Assembly (NCBI GenBank): GCA_946811695.1
Contig: OX328123.1
Location: forward strand, 154,994,080 to 155,058,079
Reading direction: 5' to 3'
DNA: 64,000 bases
Origin: Gonocerus acuteangulatus
Lineage: Eukaryota; Arthropoda; Insecta; Hemiptera; Coreidae
Position 1 is the first letter of the stretch; each line of letters starts with the position of its first letter. The translations under genes and the position numbers were made by a program. The notes below the pieces were generated by a model. It saw nothing but the letters and a program-made list of their open reading frames with translations. It ran no database searches and was not told where the DNA came from. Below, piece after piece: positions 10,164 through 19,905 of this stretch.

Positions 10164-11970
10164 GGGATGTCCCGTAAATGTGTCATCAAATTTTGAGAAT
10201 GGACAGGGGGCTTTAAAAGGAATAGGAAAGTTTATATAAAGTACGGTTAGATTCTAAGTAAGGGAGATATTACAGTTTTTCGGTCTTTTTTTTTATAGAT
10301 TGCTTATTTTTTTACTAACAAACTACTGTACCTCCGCCCCAGTTGGTCGGACAGAAAAGCAAATGATACCCGGAGGTTTATTTTCAAAGCTGGTAAGGGA
10401 ATTCATGCATTCAGGGGTTTCCATACTTCAACTACCTAGTATTACTTTCATATTACGTATTTATATTACTTTTCTACATGATGTACAACAGACTTGTAAC
10501 TGAGGTTAATAAAGCAACGAAACATTTTTTTTAAAATAAATATTTTGTAAATATAATAGCAAACATCATTAGTTTAACCTGGAATAATATTTTAATAACT
10601 TAATCGGTTTTTAATAAAATTGATACTGATGGCCACGCAGATGAATTTTCCTCGGATTAATGTCAGCCCGAGTAAGATTAAGTATTCTGTCCCTGATAAA
10701 TGAATATCTATATTTATGTTTATTTTACCTCATAAGTATCTGCCTCTAAATAAATATTTAAATTACAAAACTAGTAAAAGTGGCTGCACCAGTCCGTGAA
10801 ATGTTTCGTTGAAACTGACGTTCATCTTCAAAATTTTTGACCACCCATTCAGAAAAATCCTTTTTAGCTCGCCGGTCTCTTTCTAACAATGGCTGAACTG
10901 GATTGAAATGATATGGGTACCTAAAAGAATGATTGTTTGGCTTTCAAGACTAGTGAAGTTTGCTATTAAACTTACAAAATATTTATTTAAAAAAAAAAAA
11001 TGAGGTTTCGTTGCTTTATCAACCTCAGTTACAAGTCTGTTATACATGATGTAGAAAAGTAATTTAAATACCTAATATGAAGATAGGTAGTTGAAGTATA
11101 AAAATCCCTGAATGTATGGTTCCCCTTACCAGCTTTGAAGGTACACCTCGCACCAAAACAACTCTGACCTTAAAATCCCACTGCTTTATAGAATGAATTT
11201 AGAATAACTAAACTGTGATACAGTAAAAAATATTTGTTTCTAGTATGAAGAAACAAATATTTGTTACTGAGATGAAGAAACAAATATTTGTTACTGAGAT
11301 GAAGAAACAGATATTTGTTACTGAGATGAAGAAACAGATATTTGTTACTGAGATGAAGAAACAGATATTTGTTACTGAGATGAAGAAACAGATATTTGTT
11401 ACTGAGATGAAGAAACAGATATTTGTTACTGAGATGAAGAAACAGATATTTGTTTGTTGTAATTTAATGCAATTCATTTTTTAGAGGAATGTTGATTTTT
11501 TTTCTTGTTCCCTCGCATTCTAAATTGTCAAATAATGATAGGCATTTTTCACACTACCTCAAAACTTATGAATTGAAGAAGTTTTTCTGAGATCCAGGAT
11601 GTTTAGATCTCATCTTTAGAAAAACAATGTGAGCTGTAAATATCCACATAATTCGGTTCAAGGCTAAAGTTATGTCGTTGAGCAAACAAAACATTTTTTT
11701 TTTTTTCTAGTTTCCCAGATATCTTCTGCTTTATTCCTATGGAAAATGTATCCAGCTTCCATTTGGTACCATTCGCTTTTCTGTCCAACCCACTGGGGCG
11801 GAGCTACAGTAGTGTGTAACAAAGTAAGCTATCTATAAGAAAAACAGAAAAACTGTAATATCTCCCTTACTGTTGGAAATCGGAACATACATTATACGAG
11901 CTTTTCTGTTCCTTTTAAAGCCTACTATTCTTTCTCAAAATATGATCATACATTTATAGGACACCCTGTG
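10164..11970. mobile_element. Long-inverted-repeat (foldback) element A
   Basis: Left arm about 10164-10560 and right arm about 10960-11150 plus 11765-11970 are inverted copies: GTCCCGTAAATGT against ACATTTATAGGACACCCTGT at the tips, and CCTCCGCCCCAGTTGG against CCCACTGGGGCGGAG inside. Tips are flanked by TA, as for the Tc1/mariner superfamily. No transposase is seen. The right arm is interrupted by about 600 bp carrying a minisatellite. Confidence 0.7.
11245..11457 (+). repeat. 27-bp minisatellite, about 8 copies
   Basis: Unit ATGAAGAAACAGATATTTG plus TTACTGAG; the first two units have AAATATTTG. A partial unit precedes it at 11219-11244. Because 27 is a multiple of three, both strands stay open, which gives artefactual repeat proteins (MKKQIFVTE units on +). 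Confidence 0.9.
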
Positions 11971-11972
11971 TA

Positions 11973-11991
11973 TATATGTATATATAAATAT

Positions 11992-12032
<41 letters not shown>
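11973..12032. repeat. TA microsatellite between foldback elements
   Basis: Imperfect then perfect (TA)n lying between the right tip of element A and the left tip of element B. Both elements appear to have inserted at TA dinucleotides. Confidence 0.85.
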
Positions 12033-12035
<3 letters not shown>

Positions 12036-13932
12036 CCCGTAAATGTCTAGTCATATTGTGGGAAGTGATAGAGGACCTTTAGGGGAACAAAAAATGTTCT
12101 ATGACGATTTTCCGAATTCTCACAAATAAGGGAGTCGTTTTATTGTTTTATCGGGATAAACGTGGTTTTTAGAAGAATAATCGTTGTAGCTTCGTCCCAG
12201 GTGGTTCTACTAGAAAGGAAGTATAACCAATCGAAAGCTGAGTAAATTTACTATAAGACTAGTTTATAGCAAACGTAAAAATGAATGAATGTAAGTATTT
12301 CTATCTTACCAAAAGAAAGCTATTCTAAATTTCCTGACATTTTCTTGATATTTCTTACCTCCTCAATGGGCAGAATCTGAGATTTCCGGGTTTCAGAAAA
12401 ACTTCCTCATTTAACCAGCTTTCCATTCGTGTATCACAATCCTGTGTTATTGACGTATGTGAACGATTTAGGAACAAAATTTTAAAAAAAAACATGGATC
12501 TGTGAAAATAAAATAAATTGTTTTCTTCAGTTTATTCAAAAAGCTTAGAAGAAATACTTATTTTTATAAATATTTACTTAAAACAATAAAAATAATTTCT
12601 TCCACGAAAATAAAAAAAATTCCTAAAACAGTAAATAAAAAAAATACACATTTATTTTGAATTTATTAATTACAGTAACTAATACTGGATCCAGGAGGTG
12701 GCCATTAATGAACCCCAATCACATATTTTATTCAAAAATGAACACATTTTTCCAGGACTATCTACATCTTATTTATTAGTGATGGGATATTTAATTACCA
12801 CAACAAACACACATGGGCTCACGAGAATCCCAGGATGGTTCACAAGCATAACCATCAGTATCATCAATTCCAGATAAAGCATTTGTTTTCTAATTATAAA
12901 TACCTGTAAAAATGCGTTCAACTGTGTAATCTAGGTAAAAATAATAATTTTTGAGGTTAATGTATGGTTGGGCTTCATTAATGGTCACCTCCTGGACCCA
13001 GTATTAATTACTGTAATTAATAAACTCAAAATAAATGTGTATTTTATTTATTTACTGTTTTAGTATTTTTTTGGGGGGAAGTAACTGTTTTATTGTTTTC
13101 TGTAAATATTTACTTAATATTTAAGTAAATATTTATGAAAAAAAAATATTTCTTTTAAGCTTTTTGAATAAACTGAAGAAAAAAATATAATTTTCTTTTC
13201 ACAGATCCATGTTTGTTTTTAATCGTTTACATACTTCAATAACAAAGGGTTGTGATACATGAATGGAAAGCTGGTTAAATGAGGAAGTTTTTTTGAAACC
13301 CGGAAATCTCAGATCCTGCCCATTGAATAGTAACGCTGGTATGAAATATCAAGAAAATGTCAGGAAATTTAGAATAGCTTTTTTTTGGTAAGATAGACAT
13401 ACGTAGTAAGGTCCATAAGTTTCCGGCCTGGGATAGAAGGAAAGGTGAAAGAAAAAAACTGGTTTTACTGTTTTTCAATATATTCTCTTCTAAGTTCAAC
13501 ACACTTAATACAACGCTTTTGCAACATTTCTATACCATGAAAAAAAAAATTTTCTTCTTTGTTAAAAAAATGTTCTTCCACTGCTGCTTGGAGCTCTTCG
13601 TCGGTGTTAAATCGCCTTCCAGGAAGGTCAGATTTTAACTTTGAGAAAAGGTAGAAATCGCTAGGGGCCAAGTCTGGGCTGTAGGGTGGATGAGAGATTT
13701 CTTGGAATCCATAGTCCTTCACAGCGGCCTTGGAAATCAATGCTGTGTGGACAGAGGCATTGTCGTGAAGGAGGCGGACACCTCTGCTTAACTTCCCTCG
13801 CCTCTTCTCTTTAATGGCGTCTCGTAACCGGTAAAGTAGGGCTGCATAATACTCACCATTCATTGTGGTATTCCTTTCTTTAAAATCTATCAGTAGTATT
13901 CCTTTACAGTCACAAAAAATTGTGGCCATTAC

Positions 13933-14285
13933 TAATACCAAACAGGTGAAGAATAACCCTTCAAAAATTTTTCAAACTTTACATTTATTCCTCCATCACA
14001 ACACTCATTATCACAGCCATATTATAGAATATGGCTGTGATAATGAGTGTTTAATTGATGTAGGTGTAATTTGACTTGGTTCCTTACAGGAATCATGTTT
14101 ATTTATTGCATGACTGTTTTAGTGTAACTATAGTAATGAACAGGACATGATTGCCTGAGGATGGACCTGTGTGTCCGAAACGTTGTGATGGAGGAATAAA
14201 TGTAAAGTTTGAAAAATTTTTGAAGGGTTATTCTTCACCTGTTTGGTATTATTAATTAATACCCTTCATTTAGCAATCGTAGTAA
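13933..14285 (+). mobile_element. 353-bp hammerhead element nested in mariner
   Basis: Flanked by an 11-bp target duplication GTGGCCATTAC (13922-13932 and 14286-14296) lying in mariner coding sequence that is uninterrupted in the 34.6-kb copy. About 70-bp inverted arms (TAATACCAAACAGGTGAAG and CTTCACCTGTTTGGTATTA) surround an inner perfect hairpin (ACTCATTATCACAGCCATA and its complement) and a hammerhead-like core at 14155-14184. It encodes no protein. Variable-length target duplication and hammerheads fit a non-autonomous Penelope-like or retrozyme-like retroelement. Confidence 0.85.
14155..14184 (+). ncRNA. Hammerhead ribozyme-like motif
   Basis: CTGAGGA, stem II GGAC/GTCC with a 6-nt loop, then GAAACGTT. 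All invariant core bases (CUGANGA and GAAA) are present. Stem III would be a single A-U pair, as in minimal Penelope-type hammerheads. The 5' ATTGC can pair with 3' GTGAT using wobbles as stem I. Predicted cleavage follows the UU of GAAACGUU. Confidence 0.7.
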
Positions 14286-15322
14286 GTGGCCATTACCTTT
14301 TTTTTTAACTGCGTGACTTATGCCTTTAAAGGAGGCATTTCTCCTGGTCTTCTCCATTCCAAGGACTCTCTTTTGCTGAGTGGGTCATAATATAGAACTA
14401 TTGTCTCATCCCCAGTTACAATTGAGTCCAAAAAAATCCTTGGGTCGGCATTATACTCGCGTAAAAATACATTGCAGCAGTGAACTCGGTCCTGTTTTTG
14501 AGCAGCTGAAAGAATTTTTGGAGCCCATCTTGCACTAACCATGTTCATATGCAAATGTTCTTTGATGATCCTCAAAACACTTGTTTTTGAAAGCCCTAAC
14601 CTCGCTGCTATTTCCTTGGTTTTTAGTCGCCGGTCAGACAGCAATTCAGATTCCACAAGTTGGATTGTTTCAGAAGTGACAGCTTCCAATGGGCAACCGG
14701 GACGTGGGTCATCTTCTAGACTTTCTCTCCCTAACTTAAATAATTTTGCCCATTCTTTCACTGTGGAATACGAGAGGGAGGACTGCCTGTATACGCAATC
14801 CAAGCGCTCTTTAATATGCGCAGGAGTAAGACCCTCTTTACAAAAGAATTTAATTACCGCACGGTACTCGAGTTTGAACATTGTAAAAATGGGGAGTTTC
14901 CTTCAAAGCTGGACACTGACTGACAAGACTGAGGAAGTGCGGGCGATGGGTATGGAGTGAGCAGGCATGGACCTGCATAGGCGTGCAGGTCCCGGCACGT
15001 TTGAAGGAGGGGAAGCAGGACAGGCTGGAAACTTATGGACCTTACCTCGTACTTACATTCATTCATTTTTACGTTTTATATAAACTAGTCTTATAGTAAA
15101 TTTACTCTCTTTTCGATTGGTTTCACTTCCTTTCTAGTAGAACCACCTGGGCCGGAGCTACATTGATTACTCTTCTAAAAACCACGTTTGTCTCGATAAA
15201 ACAATAAAACGACGTTTTCTCCCTTATGTGTGAGAATTGAGTAAATCGTCATAGAACATTTTTTGTTCCCCCAAGGGTCCTCTATCTCCTCCCACAATAT
15301 GACTAGACATTTACGGGACACC

Positions 15323-15326
<4 letters not shown>

Positions 15327-15377
<51 letters not shown>
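15327..15377. repeat. TA microsatellite
   Basis: (TA)n of about 50 bp abutting the right tip of foldback B. A second one lies at 15725-15772, on the other side of the SINE. Confidence 0.9.
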
Positions 15378-15382
<5 letters not shown>

Positions 15383-15721
15383 CAGTCCCGTAACAGGCCA
15401 CAAGGGCCCAGAGGGGCAGATACTGTAGAGGTATCTGATTCTTGACCGTACGGCACACTAGGGAGATAGTGTGGTCAACACTATGCTCCGGCCGCCTGAT
15501 TTTCCCCTTGGCTGCTTCGACTGCTAGAGTCATTAGCACCCAAGTTACCCATTATTAATTAAATTAATTAAAGGCTGGGTGAGCCTAGGGACGATCTGGG
15601 ACCCCAAATCCAACCCTCATACGGCAGCACTAGAAGAAAAAATCTTTAGTTCGCGCTCGGGTTTTGAACCTGGTCCTTCAGTTCATTAGTCGAGTGCTCT
15701 ACCACTGAGCTAACCTCGCCC

Positions 15722-15724
<3 letters not shown>
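15378..15724 (-). mobile_element. tRNA-derived SINE, family S2
   Basis: The minus strand starts GGCGAGGTTAGCTCAGTGG with a near-perfect pol III box A and has a box-B-like GGTTCAAAACCC about 45 bp later. The acceptor 3' half does not pair, so it is not a tRNA gene. The body (GGGCCCTTGTGGCC, ACTATCTCCCTAGTGTGCC) recurs at 40551-40838. It lies between two TA microsatellites. Confidence 0.8.
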
Positions 15725-15772
<48 letters not shown>

Positions 15773-15775
<3 letters not shown>

Positions 15776-17357
15776 AGACTTATCGATATGTCGATGGGGA
15801 ATCGAAAAAATAAGTCAAAAAGTTCTTTGGCGATTTTCTCGTTTTCGCTCCGTTTTAGAGAAAAACAAAAAAGCTCGTGTTTTTTTTTTTGGGGGGGGGG
15901 ACAAATCCCGATTTATCGCTTAAACGAAGCGTTGTACGAAAAAACATCTTAATACAAACGTTGTAGTTTTTGGCTTTATTAAATGAAAAACAATCATTTA
16001 CAGATTTCTCGTTAATTGATCCTAAATACCGACCACATATCTAAATATGTTTATTTATTCTACATCTAAATATGATTCTAAAATCTACATTAAATTTCCA
16101 ATTAGAAACACCCGTTATTGAAATATGTACATTAGGATTTCCAAAATGTCTTCCTTTCTGTTGTCTACAAATATAAGCTCGAAGACTATCAGAATCCAGG
16201 TCTATACGGAGAACGTCTTGTCTCCGGGTCTCAGCTGGCACTGCTTATGGATCCTATTGATGAGTTCAATTAGAGTAATTATTGTAATTATTTTCAATAT
16301 GTTCTTCTATCATATTTCGCCCTTGATTCCAAAGTATTTCTCCACCCTTAATCAGACCAAAAAGAGTGTGTACGTAGTGTGGGAAGGATGACATCACAAT
16401 TATCTTGTAAAATTAGAGAATAGTTATGACTTACGAATTAGTAGAAATTAGATTCAAATAACTTTTTTTCTGAAACAACGAGGTAGCACTTTAAAGCTTA
16501 TTAAATAAGGCAACTTTTAAGACGGGGACAAAACGTCTAAGTCTACAAAAAGCTGATCAAGATAATATTGAATAATTAAAGAAAACACTAATATCAATAG
16601 TTCACATCTACATGGCTTTTAGTATAGCTTCTAATTTACAAGTCAATATTTCACTAACGGGTGTTTCTTATTGGAAATTTTATGTAGATTATAAAAATTT
16701 AATTTTTATTTATGATACAGTAACCAGAAATCCGTTATTTCTTTTGAAAATAAACAAAATATTCAGGTAGAACGTTCATTTCTGCTCCCCTGAACTAAAC
16801 ATGAAAAGAGAAAGATGTGTTGTAAATTAAAAAGAAAATTAATCGGACCGGGGTCATTTTCATTATCTGGTAGAAAGGATCGATGCAGATTTGAAGAACT
16901 TTTTCAAAACTTCTTTCACGAGAACAACCTTAATTAAAACGTTCCTTATAAAAGTGGTAAAAGACACATCATAATAATACACAGGTCGTAAAAAATATCA
17001 GAAAAATACCTTTCCGATGTATATTCGAACGTAGAAAATGGTACAAACATCAGTTTTGCGTTATTTTCATTTTTAAAAGTTTTATCCGTCCAAAAAAGTG
17101 TTAAAAAGTTGATTTCGCCAACCTGGAACCTAATACCTAGAGACCATCATTTGTATGCGAGGGATTTGTATCATCAGTTCGGCGAGGGATATTTTTTTAA
17201 AGTGACTTAAGTAGCATCTTGAGGCTAGTGGCACAATAGGCCTTGTTGGCCTCGGTGCAGCTCCCTCTATCTGGGCACCCGTTTTAATAATAATCTTGAG
17301 GCTAACTTATTTTTTATTTCTTTATTAATTATAGGTGCGTCTACTGCCAAGGTCATT
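15773..17357. other. AT-rich gap, no gene seen
   Basis: No protein or RNA gene recognised. The segment 17222-17369 holds a short SINE-like piece (CTGCCAAGGTCATTAGCACC) resembling the middle of family S2. Confidence 0.4.
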
Positions 17358-17369
17358 AGCACCTCTCGA

Positions 17370-17720
17370 ATTGGGATGGAATTGGGAGATAAACTCAGGG
17401 AAATTAAAGATGAAGTAAGTAAGTGGACTAGTTCGGAGCGGGATAAAAGGAGGGAATCAGTGATCCTCTCAAGATTACGGATAGGCCACACAAAACTGAT
17501 GCACGGCTATCTCATGGAGAGGGGGGAGCCTCCGGAGTGCGAGGTTTGCGGCGTGCCCCTCACTGTAAAGCATATTCTGACGGAGTGTAGGGCATATGAA
17601 GGCGAGCGAGTTCGACTGAGTCTCCCGATACATCTTAGAGAGCTACTAGGCAATAATTCGGTCCATCTGTCCAACCTTTTTTCTTTTCTTGATAAAACCA
17701 ATTTGAAAAACAAAATTTAG
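17370..17720 (+). pseudogene. C-terminal ORF2 fragment of an I/Jockey-type LINE
   Basis: Encodes the region after RNase H: RLRIGHTKLMHGYLMERGEPP, then the knuckle CEVCGVPLTVKHILTEC and a short tail. It aligns with the end of the ORF2 at 751-4458 but is clearly a different subfamily. The 5' part was never inserted. Confidence 0.85.
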
Positions 17721-18351
17721 CGCTGGGTTTAGCTTTACTTTATCATAAAGTCAAAGAACCTAATGAACGATTATTATAAAGTGTATTGGCTTTTTAATTA
17801 AATTCCTATAAACATTTCCACTTAATGTTCTCTAAATATATATAGAACTAAATATTTATGTAATTAATAACTAATTTTCTAATGCTAGCGTAAACAAATA
17901 TTATTCTCTTAAAAAAAAGAACTGTATTCTATTATTAATTGATTAACTTTAAATTATTAATACATTAACTATCCAAAATTTCGTTAAACATATTTTTTGT
18001 TTTAATTGTTGGTGGCGTTCGGGGCGGAGGCGGGGCGCGTGGGTCGGCGGGAGCGATGGGCTTGGTTGGGGTTGAGGACGAGCCCCCCCCCCCATGCGGT
18101 CAGTGAAGGTTTGGTTGGCCTGGCACCAGCAAGCACACCTTCTATCATAGACCTACCAGCCAGTCACCAGATGCTGGCCACTAAGGTAGAACTGGCACGG
18201 GGGACTCTCCTCGACCTTGGCTAGGTCAACCTCCCGCCGGCCATCGGGCTCTGTCTCTACTTTCGATACTACCAACGGACCGACCAGGAGGCACAAATGA
18301 CCCAATAGTGGTTGACTGGCCTTTAAACTACAATGAAAAAAAAAAAAAAAA
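17370..18351 (+). mobile_element. 5'-truncated LINE with target duplication
   Basis: The insertion is bounded by 12-bp direct repeats AGCACCTCTCGA at 17358-17369 and 18352-18363 and ends in a 16-nt A-run. It holds the last 116 codons of an ORF2 and a 630-bp 3' UTR that turns GC-rich after 18010. Truncation, poly(A) and target duplication together show a genuine retrotransposition event. Confidence 0.9.
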
Positions 18352-18363
18352 AGCACCTCTCGA

Positions 18364-18900
18364 GGCTAATGTAGCAACGATTCTCGGAAACGGATGGAGC
18401 AACAAATTCGTGATTGGGCTCAATCTAGAGCAACAAAGTATGGCACCAGTCTAAATTTCGTCAGATAATTAGTTCAAAAGTTACGGGGGTGGCTGTGCTG
18501 GCGTAATATTACGGTAGCACAGCCGCGTTTTCTCGGAAACGGCTGGAGCGACAAATTCGTGATTGGGCTCAGCCTAGAGCATCAAATTAGCAACAAATTA
18601 CGGCACCAGTCTGAATTTCGTCAGATAATTAGTTCAAAAGTTACGGGGGTGGCTGTGCTGGCGTAATATTACGGTAGCACAGCCACGTTTTCTCGTAAAC
18701 GGCTGGAGCGACAAATTCGTTATTGGCCTCAACCTAGAGCAACAAATTATGGCACCAGTCTGAATTTCGTCAGAGAATTAGACGAAAGGGTACGGGGTGG
18801 TTATGCTGGCGTAATATTACGGTAGCACAGCCACGTTTTTTTTTTTTTGGAACGGCCGGAGCAACAAATTTGAAAATAGTGTAACAAATTAGCAACAAAT
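18364..18900 (+). repeat. Tandem ~150-160-bp repeats with long palindrome
   Basis: Three units plus a decayed start of a fourth, each beginning near CTCGGAAACGGCTGGAGC and containing GGCACCAGTCTGAATTTCG. Each full unit ends in a 34-bp near-palindrome (18491-18524, 18651-18684, 18799-18832): arms GGCTGTGCT/AGCACAGCC around the perfect 12-bp palindrome CGTAATATTACG. The third left arm has two changes. The palindromes are 160 and 148 bp apart. Confidence 0.85.
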
Positions 18901-19049
18901 TACTTAGTATGTTAGAAGTTGGGGTTGCGATGTTGCTAATCCAGCGTAATAGCGCTGTATTATTTTTAATTTCGGTTAATTTGAACTATGATGGAAGCCC
19001 TTGAATTTCTAGAAATAAACTGTCCCAAATAAACGCTATGAGGGACAAA

Positions 19050-19554
19050 ATCACCACTTTAATTGCGGTTCATTTCAACTTGTCCCCCGTAGAGTTTACG
19101 CTATACCTGGTGATGGTCTATCCGAGGTAATAATATCCCGAACCCTTGCACAGCCTCCTCACCCATCAGCATCCCCAGTCAGGGCACTTCTTGTTTTATG
19201 CTCACAAATATAATGGGTATATCAAAATCACATCTTGGAAACATAAATTTTAACGTACATTTATTATTGACAACGAATTTTAACCTGTACTGGTTAAACT
19301 GCTGTTTCTGTTAACCAATAGATAACGTGTTATCTCTACGTTATCTGTTTATTGACTCTGGTCCGGAGCGCCCCAATGTCAAGAAACATTATAATTTGAT
19401 TTCTTATCAATTGATGAATAACCTATAGTATGACGGGAACCGTGCTATAATAAACTGCACAAAATTATGTAGTAGCGTTAATTTTGATGATACATTATGT
19501 AACGAAATAAAATAACTACTTATCCGCCGTGACGAAGCACGGGTATTCACCTAG
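19050..19554 (+). mobile_element. Dispersed retroelement-like repeat, copy 1
   Basis: Inverted match to 42041-42540 through GGTGATGGTCTATCC, CAGCCTCCTCACCCATCAGC and GGTCCGGAGCGCCCCAATG, ending in CCGTGACGAAGCACGGG and CTAG. The 5' end is not defined and may be truncated against the palindromic tandem repeats. Confidence 0.7.
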
Positions 19555-19572
19555 TATGTGTATGTGTGTGTG

Positions 19573-19641
<69 letters not shown>
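19555..19641. repeat. TG microsatellite
   Basis: (TG)n with a few TA interruptions, directly after the CTAG end of the preceding repeat. Confidence 0.9.
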
Positions 19642-19645
<4 letters not shown>

Positions 19646-19734
19646 ATAATTGGCACAAATACATCTATAGTAGATGGCCATTTTAACAAAACAAATTAAT
19701 CTACATTTTATCATAAAAATGGTTTTATCTTGCC

Positions 19735-19767
19735 GACGTTTCGGCTTGAACTTCAAGCCTTCATCAG
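19735..19767 (-). ncRNA. Hammerhead ribozyme-like motif
   Basis: Minus strand: CTGATGA, perfect 8-bp stem II GGCTTGAA/TTCAAGCC with a minimal loop, then GAAACGTC. Flanking GCC and GGC form stem I. The core is canonical; stem III is reduced to one pair. Confidence 0.75.
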
Positions 19768-19839
19768 GGCTGTAAAAACAAGTAGGACGGATGTAATAAC
19801 CTAATAATATTACATCCGTCCTACTTGTTTTTTACAGCC

Positions 19840-19872
19840 CTGATGAAGGCTTGAAGTTCAAGCCGAAACGTC
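19840..19872 (+). ncRNA. Hammerhead ribozyme-like motif
   Basis: Mirror copy of the motif at 19735-19767, with identical core and stem II. As the two face each other, a read-through transcript would pair the arms and hide both ribozymes. Confidence 0.75.
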
Positions 19873-19905
19873 GGCACAATAAAACCATTTTTATGATAAA
19901 ATGTA

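Larger units (their letters stand above)
13465..14881 (-). pseudogene. Mariner transposase, interrupted
   Basis: Cut-and-paste D,D34D transposase. The N-terminal part (14297-14881) has the paired helix-turn-helix region from MFKLEYRAVIKFFCKEGL to KTKEIAARLGLSKTSVLRI and the first catalytic Asp in VTGDETIVLYYDP. The C-terminal part (13465-13921) has the second Asp in LLHDNASVH and the third in YSPDLAPSDF, exactly 34 residues apart. A nonsense codon (TAA for a Lys seen in the 34.6-kb copy) follows RRPGEMPPLKA, and the nested insertion separates the two parts. The protein cannot be made intact. Confidence 0.92.
13402..15049 (-). mobile_element. Mariner element 1 (carries a nested insertion)
   Basis: Ends are inverted: CGTAGTAAGGTCCATAAG on the left and CTTATGGACCTTACCTCG on the right, flanked by TA at 13400-13401 and 15050-15051. 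Without the 353-bp insertion and its 11-bp duplication the element is 1284 bp, normal for mariner. It sits in the right arm of foldback B. Confidence 0.92.
12033..15326. mobile_element. Foldback element B, host of nested insertions
   Basis: Left arm about 12033-12726, right arm about 12963-13401 continued at 15050-15326. The arms match over almost 700 bp, for example GGAGGTGGCCATTAATGAA against TTCATTAATGGTCACCTCC, and TACCCGTAAATGTCTAGTCA against TGACTAGACATTTACGGG. The right tip ends GGACACCCTGT then TA. The mariner at 13402-15049 splits the right arm and is absent from the left arm, so it came later. No transposase of its own is seen in the 240-bp centre. Confidence 0.8.
19701..19905. mobile_element. 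Head-to-head pair of hammerhead repeats
   Basis: Arms of about 97 bp (19701-19798 and 19809-19905) are near-perfect inverted copies around a 10-nt centre, each with a complete hammerhead-like core. The right arm continues into a tail to about 19980 (CTACGGTCAACGATCTCCTC) followed by an A-run; a decayed copy of that tail is at 50850-50960. Confidence 0.85.

Noticed and set aside
11208..11484. Repeat proteins on both strands (MKKQIFVTE units and their reverse)
   Set aside because: A 27-bp minisatellite stays open in all frames without stops; no start context or conservation.
15655..15722. tRNA gene on the minus strand
   Set aside because: Good box A, but the acceptor stem does not close and box B is degenerate; same body recurs as a SINE.
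18364..18900. Integrated geminivirus-like replicon
   Set aside because: Only the nonanucleotide palindrome is present; no Rep or capsid coding sequence. Kept as a finding about the hairpin only.
19050..19554. Helitron 3' end (hairpin and CTAG)
   Set aside because: The related copy at 42041-42747 has a 22-bp target duplication, which Helitrons do not make.
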